DNA of 64,000 nucleotides, taken from Mesostigma viride (lineage: Eukaryota > Streptophyta > Mesostigmatophyceae > Mesostigmatales > Mesostigmataceae). Location: the NCBI GenBank assembly GCA_009746045.1, contig RPFO01000310.1, positions 2,070,142 through 2,134,141 on the forward strand. The letters are read 5' to 3'. The notes under the pieces were generated by a model. The model made no database searches, was not told where the DNA came from, and worked only from the letters and a program-made list of their open reading frames with translations. This document shows positions 1-10,778 of this stretch, piece by piece. Position 1 is the stretch's first letter. Every line of letters starts with the position of its first letter. A program made the translations under genes and the position numbers.

Positions 1-2
1 TT

Positions 3-120
3 AGACACTTGCATATAGGGGGTTGCCTTGCGCCGAGTAGTGGTGAATAACAACCAAGGTCAGACACTTGCATATAGGGGGCTGCGTTGCGAAGCCGTGG
101 TGTACGGGCCAAGTACGTGC
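3..120. repeat. Two-copy tandem repeat at window edge
   Basis: The sequence agacacttgcatataggggg begins at position 3 and again at about 62, so two diverged copies of a roughly 60-bp unit lie here. No coding function is seen between 1 and 470. Confidence 0.6.
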
Positions 121-475
121 TAAGGGAAACGTGACAGCTGGCATGGGATAGTCACTGGGGTAAATGATTTGCCATGCGCACTTAGTGCTTGATGATCAGC
201 AAATACTGTCAAATGCATGTGTGGGCCAAGTACATGGTGAGTAAGAAGCAAAGTCAAGTTGGCTGTGTGGTGAGGGCTACATCACAGCTCATACATCACA
301 GCTCATACATCACAGGAGGGGGATCGCTGGGGTCCCGCCGTTCCTCGGGCATCACCTTGCCCTATTGCAGCAAGTGTGTCGCCCTCACGCAGGGCCCCTT
401 AAGCTTGCAGCTGCACAAGATCACCCCTTACCCATGAAAGGGTCGGATGTTGTTGCGCAATGTTTGTTCCCACTT

Positions 476-612
476 TTACCCCTGTACTCTATGCCACTGT
501 ACTCTATACCCCTGTACTCTATACCCCTGTACTCTATACCCCTGTACTCTATGCCACTGTACTCGATGCCACTGTACTCTATACCCCTGTACTCTATACC
601 CCTGTACTGTAT
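476..612. repeat. Minisatellite, 10/20-bp unit (TACTCTATACCCCTG)
   Basis: Repeated tgtactctatacccc / tgtactctatgccac units follow each other with few changes. The open frames across both strands here are a by-product of the repeat and are not genes. Confidence 0.85.
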
Positions 613-751
613 CCTGTAGTGTAGTATTATATGATTGTTGGATTCCAAAATTTTGCAGACCTCGTTTGTTTTCGTCTGAGTGCCAGCCCTGTCCCAGGCG
701 CCCGCGTGCTCTACCGCTCGCTAACTTGTTCTTGCGTATGCGTTTTGGCTG

Positions 752-862
752 GTGGCCAATACTGATACTCGCACACGCCCGCGTGGTGATCCCTTGTGGC
801 AGACGCTGGAGCCGTCCCAGAACAAGTACATAAAGCACTTCCGGAATATCCGCACCATCCAG
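752..862 (+). CDS. Exon of LPA1-like / 2-phosphoglycerate kinase-like gene (partial)
   Basis: The frame reads ...PLWQTLEPSQNKYIKHFRNI and ends in ...RTIQ followed by GTACGC at 863, a plausible 5' splice site. It joins in phase to the exon starting at 1218. The NKYIKHFRNIRTIQ-DYL block matches what I recall of the conserved C-terminal region of plant LPA1 (low phytic acid 1) / 2-phosphoglycerate-kinase-related P-loop proteins, which act in phytate biosynthesis. The upstream edge of the exon is unclear because no convincing 3' splice site was found. The kinase P-loop part would lie upstream, outside the window. The family call rests on recognition of the conserved block, without a database search. 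Confidence 0.6.
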
Positions 863-1217
863 GTACGCACGTCCCTGCTTAGGCCCATGCAGGGTTGGGG
901 GGGGGTGAAGGGGGGGGGGGGGGCATCAGCACTGCTGTTGTGTAGCTCCAGTTCCATGGTTGCTGCAGAGTTTGACACTTCGAGAAAATTTGCATACATT
1001 GTTGTCTAGCCCCATCTGCAGTCAAGTTTCTTTTTTTGCCACGATTGCCCGCACTCATCGTTTTAATATCGCGGTTGAAATTTTTCTTGTTATATTGCCT
1101 TTCTCTGTTGGTGCTGTTCTGAGAGTGCGCCATTGACCATGCCTCTTCCCCTGCGTGCCTCTGCTGTTCGCCTGGGCGTGCCTGCGCCCCTGCACGCATT
1201 GCCTTTGCGCGCGGCAG

Positions 1218-1315
1218 GATTACCTGTGCGTGCGCGCCGAGAAGAAACACATCCCCAAGATCGACAACACGAGCGTCGACCGCAGTGTCATCGCGATGCA
1301 TGCGACCGTGTTCGG
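1218..1315 (+). CDS. Exon of LPA1-like gene
   Basis: Preceded by a pyrimidine-containing acceptor ending GCGGCAG (to 1217) and followed by GTGTGTGCGC (from 1316). The reading frame [19 protein letters not shown]...[11 protein letters not shown] continues in phase from the exon ending at 862. The pattern (YLC.RA.K...PKI.NT.VD.SV...HATVF) is the hallmark of the LPA1/2PGK-like C-terminal domain. The exon ends two bases into a Gly codon, which the first base of the next exon (2346) completes. The donor site lies inside an 80-bp tandem repeat, so several copies of it follow. Confidence 0.7.
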
Positions 1316-1590
1316 GTGTGTGCGCGCTGCCATGCTATAGTGTCCACATCGCCATGCTATAGTGTCCACATCGCCATGCATGCGACCGTGTTCGGGTGTG
1401 TGCGCGCTGCCATGCTATAGTGTCCACATCGCCATGCTATAGTGTCCACATCGCCATGCATGCGACCGTGTTCGGGTGTGTGCGCACTGCCATGCTATAG
1501 TGTCCACACCGCCATGCTATAGTGTCCACATCGCCATGCATGCGACCGTGTTCGGGTGTGTGCGCGCTGTCATGTCCACACCGTCATGCT
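1296..1590. repeat. ~80-bp tandem repeat spanning an exon end and donor site
   Basis: The string catgcatgcgaccgtgttcg recurs at about 1296, 1378, 1458 and 1536, separated by ccatgctatagtgtccacatc units. Each full copy carries the last codons of the exon plus the GTGTGT donor, so the intron holds duplicated donor sites. A looser ccaggctacagtgtcc repeat and AT-rich (AATAAT)n sequence follow up to about 1800. Confidence 0.8.
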
Positions 1591-2345
1591 GTAGTGACCA
1601 CACCCCTGTGCTGCAGTGTCCGTTCCCCCAGTGTCGGGTGGTGGGGGGCTCTTCCCGTAGATATTTGCTATAGTGTCCATACCCCCAGGCTACAGTGTCC
1701 TATCATACCCCCAGGCTGCAGTGTCCTATCAATATAAATATAATAATACAATATAATTAATATCAATATAATAACATACTAATAATAATAATAATACCAA
1801 CACGAGCTTCCACTGCAGTGTGCATCGCGCCCCTGTTCAGGTGCAGGCGGGGGAGGCAGGGAATGAGATTGCCCGTTTATTTATTTTCTTTAGTTTCTTG
1901 ATATGCCCATGCGTGGGGAAGATTGTCCGTTAATTTATTTATTTTATTTTTTTCCTTGATATGCCCATGCGTTTGCGCACTATGGCTATTATGACCTTGT
2001 GTTGCTTTCCCTTGTACTGCTCAGGTGAGGATGGGGGGGGGTCGGTTGTTTTCTTTTCGTGTACCAGTTTACTGCCACCTGAATGCGGGGACATATAAAC
2101 GATGCGTGTAACTTCTCCAAGTCTCAATCGTGTCCGATCTCCTCATATGGCCCCCCAAAGCCCCACCCTACCCCATCCCCCTACTCACCCACCCACACCC
2201 ACCCCACCTCAGCCCCAAACCAACCCCGCCCCACTCCCTGCCCCACTCCCGCCCCACCCTCCATGGCAACACCACGCCAACCCCGGCTTACCCCGATCCC
2301 TACCCCTCCCCGCCGTTCCCCGATCCCCGACCGCTGCCCTCGCAG

Positions 2346-2843
2346 CTGCATCCGACGGCTGGCCTGCGGCGAGCCGCTTCTGGACGCCGCCACCAACACT
2401 GCCACCACCGTGTTTGCCGAGTTTGAGCGGCAGCGGCGCGCAGTCGCCTGGTCGTCCAAGGCCATGCTGCGAATCATCCAGCGGGGCCACATGGACCCCA
2501 GCTGTATGGGGCAGCTCGGTCAACTGGGTTGCCCCCCCAGTGGGCATGCACTCATGACGGGGCATGCGGACCGTGGGGGTGGAGAGCTGGAGGGAGGGGC
2601 GGGGGGGTATGACGGTAGCGCCCCGGACGGGAGCTCGTTTGGGAGCGGTGGGGGAGGATGGTACGGGAGTGGCGGTGGGGGTGTATATGGGGTGAATGGA
2701 GGGGGTGGGGCGGGAGGGAGAGGGGGGTACGGACAGGGGGGGGCGCGAGCTGTTCGACACCAAGCACAAGCAGCTCTACACCTCGACAGCTTCCGGACCC
2801 CCAGCACGATGATTTCGACACGGCCAGCGTGTTTGATTACAGG
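2346..2843 (+). CDS. Exon(s) of LPA1-like gene, Gly-rich insert
   Basis: A 3' splice site CTCGCAG ends at 2345. The first base completes the split Gly codon and the frame reads CIRRLACGEPLLDAATNTAT...VFAEFERQ...WSSKAMLRIIQRG, agreeing with the Cys-Leu-Arg-Arg...LSSKGM..LIQRK pattern of LPA1-like proteins. After about 2560 the frame becomes Gly-rich. A shift of frame then gives ELFDTKHKQLYTS and DPQHDDFDTASVFDYR, ending at GTGAGT (2844). An unresolved small intron may therefore lie inside (for example GTATGA at about 2606 to an acceptor near 2738). The outer boundaries are better supported than the interior. Confidence 0.55.
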
Positions 2844-3939
2844 GTGAGTGCACTGAACTGTTTCATTATGTGATTTGTACCCCATGGGCAGAAGAGGTTA
2901 AATGGAATGGATGAAGGGTTGGTGGAGGTTTGGTTTTGTTTCTCAGGAGCGTCTCTTCACTTGTTACGTCTGGAAGAACCCAGAAATCTTGTCGGCTTTT
3001 TGGCTAGTAGTGGCTGATGCTGCTCGTCGTGCTCGCTAATATGGGCGTCACCTGGATGTCCCAACCTCATCCCTCTAGTTTCATATTCCTACTTACCTTT
3101 TTTAGGAAAACAAAACTTACTAACGTTATCTCGCCAAGGCCACGACATGGCGTCGAGCGATGACGGTGACTAGTTGCACTAATCATGGTTACCATCGTTT
3201 TTCTCTGAATATAGTTTCATGAACGCATGCGGGAAAAATAGGGCCGCTATGCCTTGGCCTTCGATGGGGAAGGCTGTCTGCGACATGGGCTGACTAACTC
3301 GTTGTGTACAAAGGGTTTCATGCTCCCCTGAATTCTCCTTGAATGGCCCGGTTGTTTGGAAGTGTCGGTGGCTATTAATGAGTGGTCCAAAAAATTATTA
3401 GGTTTTATACGACTACCGTAATTGTTTGCACCAGCTGTGATTAGCTAGGGACCTGTAGGGTCGGCTGGTTGCTTAACGAATCTTTGACTGATTTTTTTAG
3501 TGAGTCGTGATTCATTATTGTATAGTGGACTCGGACCGGCCCAAGGGGTCGATGGGCGAGATTTATGTTTGTCAGGTTTGACAACCTTGTACGACTACCT
3601 GTACGGTTAATGCACTAGCCTGGGGGTGCGTGGCCACGTTATTTGTAGTGGCGTTTTCAGCTCTGTTCAGGCCGGTGCGTGACGCATGCCAGTGATAATT
3701 AATTTAGGATGATGTCAGCGTGTGTGCCGGCGGACCATGCCTTAAGCAAGCTAGGCCGGCACTGATCCGCCATGATTTCTTTCCCTCCCTCCCACCCTGG
3801 AGGCTTCTTGCTTCCGCGTGCAGACTGAGAAACCTTAAGGCCACTGTAACCGCTGCATTTGTGGCAAGGCTCCCCTTATTTTGTTAATCAAATGCTGGTC
3901 TTCTTGGGAGCTTAGTGATCTTTAGGCTATTTCTCTCTT

Positions 3940-4217
3940 CTCTTATTTCCACCAGGACCACAACATGGTGTTGAACGACGACAGTGACTAGTTACACTAA
4001 TCATGTTACCAGTCGATTTCTCTCTTCTCTTATTTCCACCAGGACCACGACATGGTGTCGAGCGACAATGGTGACTAGTTACACTAATCATGTTACCAGT
4101 CTATTTCTGTCTTCTCTTATTTCCACCAGGACCACGACATGGTATCGAGCGATGACGGTGACTAGTTACACTAATCATGGTCACCAGACTATTTTTCTCT
4201 TCACTTATTTCCACCAG
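3940..4217 (+). repeat. Tandemly repeated 3' splice site / exon-start decoys
   Basis: Units of about 85 bp starting near 3955, 4039, 4124 and 4214 each contain a pyrimidine tract, CTTATTTCCACCAG and the exon start GACCACGACATGG. The first three copies then run into GTGACTAG, an in-frame stop. Only the fourth continues as the long exon. An older copy lies at about 3140-3190. Positions 2844-3940 otherwise look like ordinary intron with no other gene recognised. Confidence 0.8.
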
Positions 4218-6119
4218 GACCACGACATGGTGTCGAGCGACGACGGCCGTGTGGACGGCAGCGAGGCTTCGTCCGACGACGACGAAAACAGCGACGGCGA
4301 GAACCAGTTAGCCGACCGGGACCAGTTGTCCGCTTTGATGGGGGGCGGAAGCGGGCGGCTGTCCACCCACCGCATGTCGCTGATGCTGGGCCACCGGGGG
4401 GGTGGCGGTGAGGAGGATATCGGGTCGGTGGCGGACAGCCCGCTGATGTCACCCTCGGCGGCGAGCAGTGTGGACGGGGATGGCGAGGAGGATGCTTTCA
4501 TCCGGCACAACGAGGGCCTGGTGGGTACGACCGCGGCTGGCAGTGGTGGCCATGGGGGCATGGCTGGCATGGGTGGTGCTGCGGCAGGGATTGGGGGCGT
4601 CCCCGGTCATGCCCCTGAAGTGGCTGGTAGCAGTGCTGCGGCGGGACGCCACGTGGTGGGTGCAACTAATGCCAGCGATGGCCAGTTAGGCATGGCTGGC
4701 ATGGCTGGTACTGTGACGGCTGCTGGTGTCAACATGGTGGGTGCCGCCACCGGCGGCCGTGTTGTGGGTGACGTGGCTGGTAGCATTATCGCGGCTGGTT
4801 CCTGTCCTGCCACCTCGGCACACACAGTCGGTGGATCAGAGGCGGGTTTGGGGGCTGCGGGTCGCAGGCAGGAGGCCGGCTTCTGCGAGGCTGCTAGCAT
4901 GTGTCAGGGTATGCATGGTGAGGAGGCCCAAGTGGTCCGGGAACATCAAGGGGGAGCTGACGGGGCGATTCGCGGTGGCGAGGGGCATGCCAACGGCGCA
5001 CATGCCCGCAGCCGTCACGAGGGCCCATGGGACACATTGGCGTCAAGTCAGCCCGCTGGGTTGGTTGGGGCGAATCGCGACAGCAACATGAATGAGATTG
5101 GCCGCATGGATGGAGTAGGGGGCGGTGTTGGGCCAGGGCACCAGGAGACTGGGGGCGTTCTGGGGGTGGGCCAGTACGGGAACGGGAATGGCGTTGGGCC
5201 GTGCGCCATTTCGAATGCCAGCACATCAGTTGGCAAGGGAATGGGGGCCGGTGGTGGCGGCGCGTTTGACAGCAGAAGCGAGCATGCGGCGATCGTGGCT
5301 GGTCCACCAAGACTCGAGTCATTAGCGGAGAAAGGCGGCTGCAGCCAGGTCATCGTCTCGGTTGTTGGCGAGCTTCAACAACAGCAGCCATCACCATCGG
5401 CATCTGCCAAGAGCGCCGTGCGTGCGAACCTCATGTCACGGCTATCAGGGCCTGCGGCCATGATGGATGCCAGGGAGCGTTCCTGCAATGGAGAATTTGC
5501 AGCGGCTCCTGCGTGTGCCAACGGGGGAGGGCTGGCCCATCCGGCCACCAACGGGGTGCACCCGCTGCCTGTCAATGCAGTGCCCATGAACACAGTGTCC
5601 TCAAATGGGATGCCCTCAAATGGGATGGGTCTAAACGGGATGCCTCATGACGGGATGCCTATAAATACAATGGTGAACGAGAGCTACGCTCCCGACCGGG
5701 GAACCCACTTCTTGGCCAATGGGAACGGTTTTGCGGCCAATGGGAACGCTGTGGGCGTTTATGCCTCCAATGGTACCATGTCGACGAGCACCCCCTATGG
5801 GTCCTGGGGGGGCCCTGGGGGGAGGAGGCCCCCTGGGCTGGAGGTGCGCGCACCGGAGATGATCAAGGAGCGGATCGTGGAGGCGATGCAAGGGTCTGTG
5901 ATGCTGACGGACGCAGAGGGGCGGCCACAGCTGGGCCGCAAGATGCAGCCATTGCTGCAGCTGCGGCTAGGGGGGCCGCCACCGGGGGGCGAGGAGGGGA
6001 GGGCCAGCAGGGTCCCGCGGCACTGGATGGTGTCGCCGCCGTCACCAAAGGGGAAGCGGGTCATGGGGAGTGCGCGGAGGACGGCGCCCGTCGTGGTGGG
6101 GGCTGCGGGCCAGGAATGA
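4218..6119 (+). CDS. Last exon of LPA1-like gene, long low-complexity C terminus
   Basis: The exon begins after TTTCCACCAG (4217) and reads DHDMVSSDDGRVDGSEASSD, then an acidic stretch. This is followed by about 600 residues of Gly/Ala/Met-rich and Asn-Gly-Met repeats (SNGMPSNGMGLNGMPHDGMP) and a short globular-looking tail with EMIKERIVEAMQGSVMLTDA. The stop is TGA at 6117-6119. Acidic Ser/Asp tracts are also found in the C-terminal parts of plant LPA1 proteins, but the length of this tail is unusual. The open frame upstream of 4218 is read-through of the splice-site repeats and is probably intron. Confidence 0.6.
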   Translation, partial: DHDMVSSDDGRVDGSEASSDDDENSDGENQLADRDQLSALMGGGSGRLSTHRMSLMLGHRGGGGEEDIGSVADSPLMSPSAASSVDGDGEEDAFIRHNEGLVGTTAAGSGGHGGMAGMGGAAAGIGGVPGHAPEVAGSSAAAGRHVVGATNASDGQLGMAGMAGTVTAAGVNMVGAATGGRVVGDVAGSIIAAGSCPATSAHTVGGSEAGLGAAGRRQEAGFCEAASMCQGMHGEEAQVVREHQGGADGAIRGGEGHANGAHARSRHEGPWDTLASSQPAGLVGANRDSNMNEIGRMDGVGGGVGPGHQETGGVLGVGQYGNGNGVGPCAISNASTSVGKGMGAGGGGAFDSRSEHAAIVAGPPRLESLAEKGGCSQVIVSVVGELQQQQPSPSASAKSAVRANLMSRLSGPAAMMDARERSCNGEFAAAPACANGGGLAHPATNGVHPLPVNAVPMNTVSSNGMPSNGMGLNGMPHDGMPINTMVNESYAPDRGTHFLANGNGFAANGNAVGVYASNGTMSTSTPYGSWGGPGGRRPPGLEVRAPEMIKERIVEAMQGSVMLTDAEGRPQLGRKMQPLLQLRLGGPPPGGEEGRASRVPRHWMVSPPSPKGKRVMGSARRTAPVVVGAAGQE

Positions 6120-6244
6120 AATTTAGTAGGGAGAAAGTGGGGGGCTTGGTAGGGAAGGACTACAGGAAACGGAAACTTGATGTGGTGGTGGGGATCAGGG
6201 AAAGGAAACCTAAATAAGGAAAGAAATGTTCATGTAAGGGATGG

Positions 6245-6273
6245 TGTAAAGGAAACAGGCTCTGCCGATGTAA
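6245..6273 (+). terminator. TGTAA poly(A) signals
   Basis: TGTAA occurs at 6245-6249 and 6269-6273, 130-150 bp after the stop codon. TGTAA is the usual green-algal polyadenylation signal. Nothing else recognisable is seen between here and about 6890. Confidence 0.45.
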
Positions 6274-6892
6274 TCAATAAGAAACACAAACCGAAGGGAG
6301 GTGTTAGTCAAGCTAAGCTCAAGTTGAGCTGGCAAACGTGTTAGTCAAGGAGGGAGGGATAGGCAAAAGTCTGCCAGGGTACTACCCTGCGATTCCAGGA
6401 TTAATACCCTGCGAGGCACGCTTGCTTTCCTTGGTGATTTCTGCGCTAAGCGTGTTAAATAGTGGCGCTGTGAATTCACCCTTCTGTCTGGTGAGCTCGC
6501 AAGCAGGCAACAATCAATTTTATGAGGAGCCAGGTGGTGCCTGGCTGGCAGCCCGTTGTCCTGCAGGGTGAGGCAGGCATGTGGCAAGCACATGAGAAGC
6601 TCTTTATCGGGTAGGCTTCTTTTGTCCTTGAGAGCCTAAGTTCATGGTTCCACGTTAAGATAGTTTACGTGTAAATTAATTAATGCAATAATTCATGGTT
6701 CCAGGAATTCGCATGCCGTACAAGGAAATTATGTCCAGTCATTACCGCGATCGAGCCACGAGGTAGCCATGGCTGACGGCGGAGCTCATAACTTTCACGC
6801 TTGAGCACGGAATTTAGCAGTGAATATCACAATCGACGCGTCTTTCTACGACGCACATGCTGATATAATTTTCCGAAGCTATTACGCAATGT

Positions 6893-8326
6893 ATGACGAG
6901 CAAACGCTCTTCGACGCAACGCAGCCTGGCGGCTGCGCTCGGCAATGAAAATACGTCTGCAGCTCAGGCTGCAGCTTCGCCCACCGGCCCAGAAGGCAGC
7001 GGCGCCACTAGCCAAGCTCTAGTGGTCGCCCAGCCCCCCCCCGAGCCCGCCTCGCCAGCAGCGTCGCCTGAACCCAAGCGCAGTCGCCCTGCCGAGCCGA
7101 GCTGGGTAGACCTCGACTTTGTCGTCGCAGCCAGCCAGCCCGGCTTCTTTGACAGGTTTACCGAGGAACGCATCCTGGCCTGCGTGTTTTTTGGATCGCA
7201 CGCCTCGCTTCTTGAACTGTGCAAGCAGCTCTTCATCCAAGGTCGCCTCTTTGATGCTCACCAGAGGCGCGCCTACACTTTTGACCCCTTCCCCAGCCTC
7301 CGCCGCCCCCACCTCCAGCAATTCGGTCTCTTTTCCCTCCTTGGACGCTCCATCGAGGAGCTTGGGCCCCCCAGGCCCCTCACCACCACCTTCACCGCAT
7401 CCTCCATCCGCTCACTCCTTAAGGAGACCCTCGAGCAGCACGTGGCCCCCATCGCTGCAGACGGATGTGGCGGCTATGGGCAGCACGCTGAATGCCGAGC
7501 TCCCCCTCCTCTCAACCATCTCCACCGCCACCTCCACCCTCCTCGCCTCCTCCACCGCCACCACCCCCTCCTCCGCCGCCATCACCGCCCAGCTCCGCCA
7601 CATCGACCAGCGCCTCAAGGACAATGCAATCGCCATCGAGGTCCTGCAAAACACCGCAGGCCTCACCGCCCAGGCGGTGAAGGACATTGCCGCCTGGCAA
7701 GCCAGCCCTCGCTGGCCCGGCTGGCGATGCTCCTCCCACCCAGACCTGGGCGGACATGACACCACCTCCACCACCTCGATCCGCCGTTGCAGCACAGCTC
7801 CAGCAGCAGCAGCAGCTCGCCGGACCTCCGCGAGGAGGCCGAGCTCGCCAAGCGCAGCCTTAACGTCATACCGTCAAGAACTTCGACATGGAGGAAGGTG
7901 AGAATTCCGTGAAGCTTGCACGTGCGTTTGAGAGCAAGATCCTTGATCGCATGGGGCTTCTTGGTGAGATTAAGCTGACCGCCCACCGCCTTCCCCGCGC
8001 GCGGGGTAAGGCAGGGCCGGGTGCCCCTGCTTCTTCTCATCTTTAATTAAGAGCCCAGTGGACAAGATATTTCGTTTCTCAGACGCCGCAAGCGGCTCGA
8101 GAACACTCCCTTCACCGTGGACGACGACTTGACCCTGGCGCAGCAACAACGGCGACGGGGGCTATGGCCGACCTACCTCCAGCTCCGGCAAACCAAGGCG
8201 GGCCAGCCGGTGTACTGGAAGGGGGCGGCCATCTACGTCGGCCACAAGCCCTGGCGCACGCGACCCCCTCGACCACCGCGGCCCCAGCGACTCCAGCCGC
8301 CCCAGCTTAGGGGAATACAGCAGTAG
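6893..8326 (+). pseudogene. ORF1-like retroelement protein, frameshifted
   Basis: The 5' part (6893-7480) reads MTSKRSSTQRSLAAALGNE..., then Pro/Ala-rich sequence and a globular section with FFDRFTEERILACVFFGSHA. The frame then shifts to an Ala/Thr/Ser-rich coiled stretch (ITAQLRHIDQRLKDNAIAIE, to about 7690). A third segment (about 7880-8045) reads FDMEEGENSVKLARAFESKI, and the last (8117-8326) reads LTLAQQQRRRGLWPTYLQLR and GQPVYWKGAAIYVG. The final pattern (aromatic-Arg, 'ALWP...GK.A.W+G..+.') resembles RNA-binding ORF1/gag-like proteins of non-LTR elements. At least three frame changes mean it is not functional as read. Whether it belongs to the LINE family at 58.7-62.6 kb is a guess. Confidence 0.4.
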
Positions 8327-8429
8327 TAGTGTATCTAGAATAGTTAGACCGTGGCCATGTACATGTAAGCCTCCTACAGGCTCTATGCCAGCTGATGCAC
8401 GAGTATTATTTAGCCATGTACATGTGTGC

Positions 8430-8547
8430 CTATGATGCGCCACCCTCCAGATTATGCCTAGCTTTATCTCAGTTATGCTGTGCCCAACTGCCCATGCAGA
8501 GAGCTGCTCTCTGCTGAGATGCCACGCTCTAGCTTTTGTATAGCTAT
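8430..8547. repeat. Dispersed repeat, left half, split by the gypsy element
   Basis: The text gcagagagctgctctctgct...agcttttgtatagctat matches 57790-57890 and 61990-62090. After the gypsy insertion it resumes at 35471 with gctatgctgatctt, as expected for an interrupted copy. Confidence 0.7.
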
Positions 8548-9135
8548 TGTTACGTCCCAGCCCTTTTGGTCGGACGTAACAATGGAATAAATTACTAAGG
8601 CCGTTTGGTCTATTGTATTGGGTTTTATGGATATTGGCTATTGGGTGAATTGGACTAGTTATTTTGGTCCTAGGTTGTCCCTTTTAGGGGCCGGTGCCGT
8701 GGCGCCGCGCCAGTTCTGAGTCCGTCCGTAGTTCTAGGCGTGGATCCTGTAGTTGAGGGTCGATGTCGGCCCGGCCGGATCCTACGTGGAATGAGTGACT
8801 TGGATTGTTCTAGGGAAATTGGCGTGTATCTGCGCCGCAATCAACCTAGGTTATATTAGTCCGAGGACGAGAGTCTCGTCCTCTTGGTTTAATGAATGAT
8901 AAGTGCGAATACGCCTACACATTGAGCCCGGGGCAATTATCCATTTGTAATTGGTGTTGCTAGCCATTCTAAGTGTGTACAATTAGCTTGGCATCAAGCC
9001 GCGGTGTCAGATATCTCACGACTCACGTCGTGAAGCGCAACCTACATTAGGCTACCTTGAATTATTCCTAATTCCGGCAAGGAGGGTCTTTCGCTACGTA
9101 GCTCAGGCTAGGTGTGTCTGGGCTGGGACGTAACA
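8548..9135 (+). repeat. 5' LTR of gypsy element
   Basis: 588 bp, bounded by TGTTACGTCCC...GGGACGTAACA, and nearly identical to the 3' LTR at 34663-35470 apart from the MITE and a few substitutions or small indels. Ends have the usual TG...CA and a 15-bp inverted terminus. Confidence 0.95.
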
Positions 9136-9137
9136 CT

Positions 9138-9150
9138 GGCTATCGGAGGA
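9138..9150 (+). promoter_or_regulatory. Putative primer-binding site
   Basis: TGGCTATCGGAGG starts two bases after the 5' LTR, the expected place for pairing with a tRNA 3' CCA end. The tRNA was not identified. Between here and about 10370 the leader contains ggcggccag / caacgacacc short repeats and no convincing gene. Confidence 0.5.
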
Positions 9151-10725
9151 AATGTGCTGGAAAGGTTAGCTAACTCTCGCGGAGAGGGTTAGTGAGCCAA
9201 TTAGGATACCAAGGCGGAGCTTGGCGTAGGTAGAGGTTCCGGAATTCAACGATTGCTGACAGGACGGCGGCCAGCCCGTAAAGGGATTCAACAACGACCT
9301 ACTAGGCAGCAAGCGGCCAGTCCGGGATACTCGGCGGGGCTAGCAATAGTCCTGTGGTGAGGTGCTGTCAACGATAGCGCTCAGCTCTCCTGTTTTCAAC
9401 GACACCTAGTGGCGGCCAGGGCTTGCCTTCAACGACACCGGGTGGCGGCCAGCTCAGGAGGGATTAACGTCATCGAAGATGGTACGTCCCCTAGTTAGAA
9501 TTCTTTCTTTACAAGCTATGCCTGCTGAAGGCTAGCTGGCGAGCTCGCTTTCTCTCCGGGACCGCACGCGTAGGGGGTTTATTATGTTATACGTTGTACC
9601 CTCTATAGGTTGTAAATGTCGTTGGAGCCCATGGACGTCGCGGAGACGGACATTCGTTGTTTGACCTGCAAGGGGTCGTGGGGGTGGATACCGTCTGGCT
9701 GTTGCCGACTGTGTTGACGGTGTTTACCTCCGTGTGTGTGTATAGCCCGTTCCGCGGAAAGCTCGGGCGTGTGCTGTGTTAGACTCTGTGCTCTTTCCTC
9801 GTTTGTTTTGGTAAAGGTCACTGCACCTAGAGGTAGCCTGGGATTCCCTCCTTCTTTCCTGCTTGCAAGCCTCTGCCAGACTATGATGTAACATGCCCAG
9901 ACGCAACAGAATAAATAAGGGTGGGCAGTCTGGATTTCCTTACTATGCAGTAGCTCATGACGGGGAAGGGGGTAGACCAGCCATATTCTATAGTTGGAAG
10001 ACTTGTGAAGAGCACATTAAAGATAAGATATTGTCCCAAGGCTCTAGTGCTAAGTGGAAAGGGTTTGATAACATTATAGATGCAGATAGGTTTGTTTAAT
10101 AGGGAACACATGCCATTGCCTGAGGGGATGCATACCACTCGTGAATGCTCTAAGCCACCCACGCTCAGCAGTCAGGGGGAGGGGTCAGCATGCAGTTACA
10201 GTTACCTTCTCTCAGTTGACCATTGGCCCTAGCAGACAGTAGAAGATACTATTACTAGGGAGTAGTACTAGGTTCTATAGTTATAGATCTATAGCACGTG
10301 GTTGCTCTCTCTCTTTCTCTCTCTTCCTTCCTGGGGAGGTGTTGCCTGCAGTGTAAGGTACCGGTACGAGCACCATGCCAACACGGTCCCAAACAAGGAA
10401 CGCCAGAGAGACAGAAGACGAGACTAGAGAAAGAGACTCAGAGAATAGAGAGGTAGAACCGGTAGACAACCACGAGCACGGTACAGCTAGAGGGGCTAGA
10501 GGTACCACTGCACGTCCAAGTAGGGACAGTTACAGGTGAGGTCATGGAGAGACCTGCGGAAGGCTTCCCACGATCCAGAGATCAGAACCCTATAGGCTCC
10601 CAGCGGATGGGGACAATCTAGACGCCTTAACAGGGCAGGGAGATGACAGGAGTGACCGAGAGATGCTCCAAGGGTACTCGCAGCAGCAGCAACATCAGCA
10701 GCAGCATCAGCAGCATCAGCAGCAT

Positions 10726-10778
<53 letters not shown>

